Notes under the pieces: model-generated
Databases searched by the model: none
The model's input: the letters and a program-made list of their open reading frames with translations, nothing else
What the model was told of the DNA's origin: nothing
DNA from: Flaccisagitta enflata
Taxonomy: Eukaryota > Chaetognatha > Sagittoidea > Aphragmophora
DNA length: 64,000 nt
Assembly: GCA_965153355.1 (NCBI GenBank)
Contig: OZ231126.1
Location: 89,652,001 to 89,716,000, forward strand
Direction of reading: 5' to 3'
Shown: in pieces, positions 59,119 to 64,000 of the stretch
Layout: every line of letters begins with the position of its first letter
Numbering within the stretch: position 1 is the first letter of the stretch
Made by a program: the position numbers and the translations under genes

Positions 59119-59160
59119 GAGTGAGAGAGAGAGAGACAGAGAGAGAGACAGGGACAGAGA
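59039..59160 (+). repeat. (GA)n-(CAGA)n compound microsatellite
   Basis: (GA)n 59039-59078, (CAGA)n to 59117, then mixed GA/CAGA. Confidence 0.95.
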
Positions 59161-60465
59161 AAACAGTTGGATTTAGCTTTTATATGTGTCCTCGCATTTC
59201 TATGAAAGCATTTAATGAAGTTTTTGAAAGTGTAACTACCTTATTAACAGGCCTGAGCTATTGTATTGGGTATTGGTATTGGGTTTACAATATTCTTGTG
59301 TATTGGGTTTTCCCAATACACGTAGTTTATTTTTTTATTTTTCCAATACAATATAATACTATACAATATTACAAAAAAACTGATCTGAAGAAAGTGAAAT
59401 ATATAAGAGAAAGACTAAAGGAGATGAAGAGGAAGAGGAAAAGCATTCCTAGGTTTGAGGGAGAACAAAAGAAGTGGAGAAAGTGAAAGATAAAAGGAGA
59501 ACAGGAGGATTTGCTGAAAACAAAAGTGGGTGAGGGATGAAAAGAAGAAGAGGAAGAAAAACTTATGACAGATTAAGTCGGTTGGAAATATAGACAAAGA
59601 AGAAGAAGAAGAATAAAAATCTATGAAAGAAATAATCAGTGGTCAGAAGATGGGAGGATAAAGAGGAGGAAGAGGAAGATGATAAAGAATCTATAGGACA
59701 GAGGGAGAAAGAGACAGGGAAAGATGATAAAAAACAAAGAAAAAAGAGAATCAAATCTAGACAAAAAAATTAAACAAAAAGTGTAAAAAAAAAAGTACCA
59801 GGGATAAAGACAAAATTACTAAAAAATGAAATAAAACTTTTATCAAAATGAAATAAAATATTTAAATCTTTCAGCTCTTTTTATTTAACAAAATATTTAT
59901 ACGATGATTAAGATTATTACATTTTTTGCAAATTATTAGTATATCATCTAACTATAATTAGTCTGATACATATTACTACTTATTACTTATTATCAAAATC
60001 ATATATATAACGTATTATATTGTATGCTATGATGATGTATTGTATATGATTCTAATGGATATTGTATTGTATTGGTATTGTATTGTATTGTCCCAATACT
60101 TGAATGTATTGTATTGGTATTGTATAGTTGACAGAAATGCTATTTAGCTCAGTCCTGCTTATTAAGCATAAAAAATGCATAAAAATGCATAATTTTTGCT
60201 ATTTTCTAGCTGTAAATGCTATATTTCCAAGCCGGCTTTTTTTATTTCTGGCTTTAATTATACCTATTACATTGTACAAAATGCCTAGGGGGTTCACAAT
60301 ACTTGGCCTTTTTTTCCACCTAGGGTTTGTTCCTGGGATGCGTGGGTAGTAAAAGTTTAATTATCTTTTTAGGCGAAATTTTGTTTTAGGCTAGTTCGTA
60401 AGAGTGTACTTTAACTAGACACGTGATCGCATCGCAACAAAGGCTTTGTCTTAGTTACAACTCAC
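59161..60465. other. TATTG repeats, GAA-rich tract and AT-rich DNA
   Basis: 59254-59350 and 60050-60125 are (TATTG)n-like (GTATTGGTATTGTATTGTAT). 59400-59740 is AGAAGAGGAAG-rich. 59760-60050 is AT-rich. The third exon of the dispanin-like gene was sought here and not found. Confidence 0.6.
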
Positions 60466-60820
60466 CATTTCCGTAAGAACAATCGGAACAACAGCTGAAG
60501 ATCCACGCGACGAAACCGAACAAGGGACTACAAAAGAAGAAGGTCAAACACGCGATGCACATGTAGTTGTTTGGCTTATACTGGGTCTGCTGAACTACGA
60601 CCGTCGTCGTTGCTGGCTGCATAACTGTAGGCTGCACAAGGTACGGTTGCACAACCATTGGCGGCACAACCGTTGGCTGCACAATGGTTGGTGGGACAAC
60701 TGACGGCTGCACAATTGTCGGCGACACAACTGTTGGCTGCATCTGCACGGCTTGTGGCTGCGCAATTGTTGGTGACAAAGCTGCGGGCTGCGGGCTGCGG
60801 GCTGGGTGTGTAATGTTCGC
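60466..60820 (-). CDS. Dispanin-like gene exon 2
   Basis: 118 codons plus one base. Acceptor at 60821 after TGTCTCCCACATGCACAG; donor G|GTGAGTTG at 60465. Begins ANITHPARSPQ, continues through the Pro/Val/Gln repeats and ends in the hydrophobic segment. Confidence 0.68.
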
Positions 60821-61273
60821 CTGTGCATGTGGGAGACAAGTAACACGAATTCACAATATTGCAAGGACGGGGGCAGGGAAGCCTCATTTACAGTTGCGAG
60901 TCCGCTGCATAAAAATACATTTCCTTAGTATTGTTCTTCCGCTGCATAGACACACTAGGTTGGACATGATATTACTATGACTGATCATTCGCTATATATT
61001 GGTATTATCGCGCGGCGTATGAACTTGGAAAGAGGCCATAAAGGCTATGCTGAAAAGTACATCTTGGGCACTTTTATTGCTGATTTAGACGTCACTTCAA
61101 TTTTTATTTCAACATAATTTCATGTCATCATTTCTTTCATACATACAGTTGAACCCTGCTCTAACAGACCCGCCACTAACGAAGTCCCGCCTACCGTGAT
61201 ACAAATCAAACTTAGGCTTTGACCCCTAACTTTGTGGTTAAAGAAGTAATCATCCAAAACCTTTAAATTAGTA

Positions 61274-61361
<88 letters not shown>

Positions 61362-61774
61362 GATCTCGCACCGATCGAAACGCTTTCTCTCGTCCTCTCA
61401 TTTTTTAATGGATAGAACTAGGGGGGCGAATTCTTCCAGAGGCGGTGGGATCGGTGAGGCGCTGGATTAGGAGGCGCTGGATTCCAGGCGCTGGATTCCG
61501 AGGCGAAGGATTCGAGGCGAATTCGTCGGTTTACCAAATTCACAATCACTTCAATTTGTACCTTTTTATCTTCTATATTGGCCATAACAGTATTTGATAC
61601 ATAACAGATAAGAATTAATACCCTTGAAAGCGCGGGATAAAATTGTATCAACATTCACATTACCATCGGATTATAAGGCGGGGCAGATGTCGGCGGTGCG
61701 TACGGCGGCGGGGCGTAGGGTGGTGGTGGGTCATCCAATGGCGGGGCGTTTGGCTTTGGAGAATAAGACTTCAT
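60466..61774 (-). CDS. Proline-rich CD225/dispanin-like membrane protein, first two exons
   Basis: Exons 61774-61664 and 60820-60466 join in phase to 155 codons plus one base. The N-terminus carries two PPxY motifs (residues 17-20 and 22-25), typical WW-domain ligands. Residues ~52-115 are a Val/Pro/Gln-rich imperfect repeat (PTIVQP, PTVVPP). A hydrophobic segment, residues ~124-147 (MCIACLTFFFCSPLFGFVAW), is followed by a Cys-rich turn and SYGNG[D], the layout of the first membrane helix of CD225/dispanin proteins. The strong donor G|GTGAGT predicts an Asp after GNG if the next exon opens with AT/AC. The exon for the second helix was not found between 58000 and 60465. Function is unknown; many relatives act at endosomal or plasma membranes. 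Confidence 0.68.
60821..61663 (-). other. Intron 1 of dispanin-like gene with MITE fragment and (CT)n
   Basis: Holds a (CT)n microsatellite (61278-61359), a MITE end starting TACAGTTGAACCCTGCTCTA at 61145, a GGCGCTGGATTCC direct repeat near 61455-61515, and a fragment of the GGAC-core repeat hairpin near 60889-60910. Confidence 0.6.
61664..61774 (-). CDS. Dispanin-like gene exon 1
   Basis: 37 codons from ATG at 61774; donor ATG|GTAATG, phase 0. Peptide MKSYSPKPNAPPLDDPPPPY followed by APPPYAPPTSAPPYNPM. Too short for a simple ORF search. It is recognised by the PPxY-rich composition and by its phase match to exon 2. Confidence 0.65.
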
Positions 61775-63022
61775 TTTGTTTCTTGTTAATTGTCTACGTG
61801 CAATAATTCAATGTTTCTTTTCTAAAGTTGGCTTTTGGCTTTGAGCAAACGACCTTAACCAGGCCAGAGAATGATTTTATCAGCTAATTCTGTAACTCAG
61901 TGTATTTTTCTTTCTCAAAGTCAAATTATTGCATACCGGTGAGAGAACCGTATTTTTTGGTCTACTTTCCATTTTCTCTTTTTTTTCTCTTTCACAAATT
62001 TAAGCGTCTGTAGGATTTGAGGTCTACAGATTTCACCAATAATTTGTCATTTATTCATTGCAAACTATTTCGGTTTTTGGGTCATCAGTTGTTTGAATAC
62101 TGTTCAAAAGTATTAAGAATATCATAAGATACTTTCATAAAGACACTCATTTTGTATATCAGTGTGCCTGTCTCTGAGTACTTCGCCCAGAGGAACAAAT
62201 TGAGATGAGCATTCCTTTCGCTTCACCTTTAATTACGATTCATGCTCCATGATGCGCAAACATCTTGCCACAGGCGAGCCCTAACTTTTCTACGAGCCTC
62301 AGTAACTAAATCTAAAAAATTGGTTTCATCAACCACAAAATTGCTCTGGGTTTGATTATGGTAATCCCACAAAATAGCGCTGGGCCTAGAATACGTCAAA
62401 ATCGCTGTTATGGGAACTGATATGCTTTAGATATGCTATAAAAACATTGATTAAAATCAAATTTCCGAAAGTTTCTCAAACTCAGATTTATAAAAAAAAG
62501 CTTGTTTAGCTATTGAGAGAGCATCTCTCGCCTCAACTTCACGTTGGCCGTTTTGCTCGAGATCCACTGAATAAGTTTTTAGATTTTATTAGCTGACTTG
62601 AAGATTTAGAGTTCAGCTTTGAGCTATACCACTAGCTTCTGATAAGAAAAGGGACGCTTAAATAATTTCTTTAAAATCAGACTTCCTGCCTTCAAACGTT
62701 GTACATGGCATAAGAATGGTTAAAAAAAGTTTCTGTGAACAAAAACGAAAACGAGCGTTTAAAATTTCTTACACGTAGATCTAGCATGATACTTTGGAGG
62801 TTTCAAAATCGGTAGAGATCGATTTATTTCTGGGAAAATCAATTTTTGGGAATCGAATAAAAGCCGAATGTCCAGTGTGAAGATTTTGGCTGTGAGAAAA
62901 TCTGTACGAGTTAAAATCATTATGATAGCTTCCTCATTGCGAATGAGTCATTAGTTTTTTGTGCTTTTTATTTCTCTTTTTTTTTAAATTCTTAAAAGTC
63001 ATTGAAAAAAATCGGATGAAGT
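61775..63022. other. AT-rich intergenic DNA with no recognised feature
   Basis: Upstream side of the dispanin-like gene, so its promoter is expected here. No clear TATA or CpG-rich segment was identified, and no repeat family of this window occurs in it. Confidence 0.5.
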
Positions 63023-63266
63023 TTTTTAGTTGCGGACACACAACTCTAAAAGAGGCTTTGTCCGTCCTTTGGTTCATCTGCATATATCTGTCTGTACCCG
63101 AGTCAAAAAGTGTAAAAGAAAAAGCGCATTTGACATTCTGCAGTTGTACTTGTCTGTGTAACTCTGTGTATGTGAGTCTGTGTGGGGTGGGGGATGGTGT
63201 GGGTGGTGATGGTGCGCCCCTGCCCACCCGTCCGCAACGATGTTATGACCCCGCGTCTCTTGTTTT
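63023..63266 (-). repeat. GGAC-core repeat, subfamily D
   Basis: Reads on plus from TTTTTTAGTTGCGGACACAC to CCGTCCGCAACGATGTTATG then ACCCCGCGTCTCTTGTTTT. A TGTGTG/GGTGGTGATGG tract replaces the usual middle. Confidence 0.85.
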
Positions 63267-63455
63267 AGTAATGAAAGAAAAACTTCATCTGTTACAAGTT
63301 TACGAGTTGGCCATTAGTTGAGTTACTACTAACTCGGCTATCGGCTTTTTGCGTAATTCTTTGTTTTTTTTCCTAACTAATTTCGTTGACTAACTTAGCT
63401 CCCACATGGCCACAAAACTGATGATTGAAAGATATGCGAATAGCTTTCTTAAGAC

Positions 63456-63734
63456 TTTTTAGTCGCGTGCACGCGATTCTATGATCCGCTCTGTCCGTCG
63501 GTTGGTCCGTCGGTCCGTCGGTCCGTCGTTCCGTCACACTTTGCTTTCATTTGCTTTTCTTTCGTTTTACGCTATTTTAAGTTATTTCAAGACAATTTAC
63601 ATTTGGTCCTTTAGTCTTTTAATCTTTTAGTCTTTTAGTCTTTTAGTCCTTTAGTCTTTTAGTCTTAGTTTTTTAGTCATTTAATCTTTTAGTCTTAACA
63701 ACCGCACGCGACTGTAAGGTGTTGGCCTTGTTCT
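63456..63734 (-). repeat. GGAC-core repeat, subfamily B, with AGTCTTTT interior repeat
   Basis: Reads on plus from TTTTTAGTCGCGTGCACGCG with (GGTCCGTC)n; interior CTTTTAGTCTTTTAGTC at 63610-63700; ends CCGCACGCGACTGTAAGGTG then TTGGCCTTGTTCTT. Confidence 0.87.
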
Positions 63735-63976
63735 TGCACCAAAGCATCGCTACATAAGAGTATACGGGTTGCATTAGAACAGCCACTAAGTGCACTGCAG
63801 AGGGAAAGAAGAGTGGTGAAATTAGCCAGATTTTGATAAGGAAAGGGGCGCTGATTATTGGGGGGCAGCCCTCTTAAGAATGGAGTAGCGCGTAGCGCCG
63901 CTACTCGGAAGAGAAGGGGATGTGTCGGAGGGTCTTTGTAGAAGATAAGGGAGAAGAAGAAGAAGAGGAAGGAGAA

Positions 63977-64000
63977 AATAGTCGCAAAAGCGTTAGATGG
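63977..64000 (+). mobile_element. Start of another foldback element, cut by window end
   Basis: AATAGTCGCAAAAGCGTTAG matches the leader of copy g at 54251. Confidence 0.6.

Overview
The window is animal nuclear DNA. Coding sequence is split by GT-AG introns and most of the rest is repeats: microsatellites, minisatellites, short inverted-repeat transposons (MITEs) and foldback elements. Repeats with a (GGAC)n core and shared ends, resembling the pearl/HINE elements described in molluscs, suggest an aquatic invertebrate, possibly a lophotrochozoan. The species cannot be fixed from the sequence alone.

Two protein genes are clear by eye, and they catalyse consecutive steps of choline/betaine catabolism. 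Both lie on the minus strand. BHMT (betaine-homocysteine S-methyltransferase, 17839 to 14660, 3 exons, 403 residues, complete) makes dimethylglycine. DMGDH (dimethylglycine dehydrogenase, 10612 to 3839, five exons seen, first ~361 residues) consumes it. The DMGDH C-terminal half must lie beyond the left edge. Human DMGDH and BHMT/BHMT2 are also neighbours, so this looks like retained or re-formed linkage of a metabolic pair. A plus-strand terminal coding exon of unknown identity (13893-14095) and a weaker exon candidate (12931-13045) lie between them. A third gene on the minus strand (61774 to 60466) encodes a proline-rich, PPxY-bearing small membrane protein of CD225/dispanin type. Its last exon was not found.

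Layout: 1-3838, minisatellites, a tRNA-derived repeat and GGAC-core repeats. 3839-10612, DMGDH; its 4.4 kb first intron is a mosaic of six satellite types. 10613-14095, dispersed repeats and the candidate plus-strand exons. 14660-18140, BHMT with a TATA-type promoter candidate. 18200-60000, no convincing gene but a deep stack of nested elements: TA-flanked MITEs, hAT-like MITEs with 8-bp duplications, two Tc1/mariner relics with transposase C-terminal remains, a tRNA-derived SINE with a (CAA)n tail, eight or nine GGGCAGCGGCCCC foldback elements, and about 25 GGAC-core repeats. 60466-61774, dispanin-like gene. 61775-64000, AT-rich DNA and two more GGAC-core repeats.

The most interesting signal outside the genes is the GGAC-core family. 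The 5' and 3' arms of its subfamilies differ from one another but stay complementary within each copy, which points to a structured-end, Helitron/Helentron-like replication mode. Several insertions can be dated relative to one another because their empty target sites survive in paralogous copies in the same window.
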